64,000 nucleotides of DNA, from NCBI RefSeq assembly GCF_004614195.1, contig NZ_SPUM01000031.1, forward strand, positions 1 to 64,000. The letters are read 5' to 3'. How positions within the stretch are numbered: position 1 is the first letter of the stretch; every line of letters starts with the position of its first letter. The notes under the pieces are model-generated. The model was not told the origin of the DNA. It did no database searches and saw only the letters and a program-made list of their open reading frames with translations. Positions 63,315-64,000 of the stretch are shown one piece after another. Position numbers and translations under genes: made by a program. Origin of the DNA: Massilia horti (GTDB lineage: Bacteria > Pseudomonadota > Gammaproteobacteria > Burkholderiales > Burkholderiaceae_D).

Positions 63315-64000
63315 TCAGTCCCAGTTCAGCGCACCGCCGGTCTGGTACTCGGTCACGCGCGTCTCGAAGAAGTTACGCTCCTTCTTCAGGTCGATCATCT
63401 CGCTCATCCACGGGAACGGATTTTCCTCGTTCGGGAACAGCGGATCCAGGCCAATCTGCACCGCGCGGCGGTTGGCGATGAAGCGCAGGTAGCTCTTGAA
63501 CATCGGCGCATTCAGGCCCAGCACGCCGCGCGGCATGGTGTCCTCGGCGTAGCGGTACTCGAGCTCGACGGCCTTCAGGAACAGTTCCTTGAGCTCCTCG
63601 CGGAACTCGGCGGTCCACAGCTGCGGATTTTCCATCTTGATCGAGTTGATCAGGTCGATGCCGAAGTTGCAGTGCATCGACTCGTCGCGCAGGATGTACT
63701 GGTACTGCTCGGCGGCGCCGGTCATCTTGTTCTGGCGGCCCAGCGCCAGGATCTGGGTGAAGCCGACGTAGAAGAACAGGCCTTCCATCAGGCAGGCGAA
63801 CACGATCACCGACTTGAGCAGCTTCTGGTCGTTTTCGATGGTGCCGGTCTTGAATTCAGGGTCGGTCAGGGTCTCGATGAACGGGATCAGGAACTGGTCC
63901 TTGTCGCGGATCGAGGCGATCTCGTTATAGGCGTTGAAGACTTCCTTCTCGTCCAGGCCCAGCGACTCGACGATGTACTGGTAGGCGTGGGTGTGGATCG
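63315..64000 (-). CDS. nrdB: Ribonucleoside-diphosphate reductase beta subunit (partial, 5' end outside window)
   Basis: NrdB carries the diiron-tyrosyl radical cofactor that drives deoxyribonucleotide synthesis by NrdA. The visible C-terminal 228 residues read through the window edge without a stop. They include HTHAYQYIVESLGLDEKEVF, MEGLFFYVGFTQILALGRQN, YILRDESMHCNFGIDLI (diiron ligands Glu and His) and the tail FFETRVTEYQTGGALNWD, the peptide that docks to NrdA. A second, degenerate copy of the last 13 or so codons lies at 54237-54287. Confidence 0.95.
   Translation of the reverse strand, partial: IHTHAYQYIVESLGLDEKEVFNAYNEIASIRDKDQFLIPFIETLTDPEFKTGTIENDQKLLKSVIVFACLMEGLFFYVGFTQILALGRQNKMTGAAEQYQYILRDESMHCNFGIDLINSIKMENPQLWTAEFREELKELFLKAVELEYRYAEDTMPRGVLGLNAPMFKSYLRFIANRRAVQIGLDPLFPNEENPFPWMSEMIDLKKERNFFETRVTEYQTGGALNWD

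Overview
The window is high-GC bacterial chromosome with gene orders typical of the Betaproteobacteria: ruvX-pyrR-pyrB-pyrC'-plsC, aroQ-accB-accC-prmA, mpl-yqiA-ubiC and pilGHIJ-chpA. Gene content and protein style point to the Oxalobacteraceae (Massilia, Duganella or Janthinobacterium-like); the family is an inference. I see no rRNA, tRNA, CRISPR array, insertion sequence or plasmid function. Coding density is very high and many operon genes overlap by 1-8 bases.

Layout. 61-10396: cell-surface carbohydrate genes. These are manB-waaC-waaA (lipopolysaccharide inner core), an H-NS-type protein, a WecA/MraY-type sugar-phosphate transferase and rfbBACD (dTDP-L-rhamnose), with divergent apaH. 10546-15163: a leftward yqgE-ruvX-pyrR-pyrB-pyrC'-plsC cluster in which the dihydroorotase-like protein has lost its metal-binding histidines. 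15346-16794: photolyase. 16802-25533: a complete Pil-Chp chemosensory operon for type IV pili. 25706-28084: rubredoxin, thiD, hemL. 28241-33016: accessory genes, namely a GH19 muramidase overlapping a small exported protein, two FMN-split-barrel proteins (one fused to GAF and probable winged-helix domains), a four-helix oxidase-like protein and a LysR regulator. 33102-42665: corA, a MerR-TipAS regulator, mtgA-aroE-tonB-like, then an RNase II-like nuclease, ubiC, yqiA and mpl. 42855-44231: a small accessory patch with a GNAT acetyltransferase and a frameshifted PAAR-like gene. 44416-52195: housekeeping genes (tlpA, aroQ, accBC, prmA, a zinc-ribbon membrane protein, a PfkB kinase, YggT). 52280-53608: a 442-residue lysine/alanine-repeat, histone-H1-like protein.

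54284-63137 is a self-contained uronic-acid polysaccharide locus: a GH88 unsaturated glucuronyl hydrolase and uronate dehydrogenase run leftward, and a TonB-dependent receptor, a PL5 lyase and a GH2 glycosidase run rightward. The divergent intergenic region has two recognisable promoters, each with a TAAACG(T/A)TTA palindrome just downstream of its -10 box, so one LacI-type repressor may control both arms. The locus is bracketed by two copies of the nrdB 3' end plus its terminator: a short remnant at 54171-54288 and the real nrdB at 63261-64000. This suggests the locus was inserted behind nrdB.

A family of palindromic intergenic repeats (core GTAGGGTGCGCAC...GTGCGCACGCGG, usually as an inverted pair) occurs at 1-52, 10392-10540, 29476-29669 and 37911-38032, with a diverged single unit at 63196-63223.
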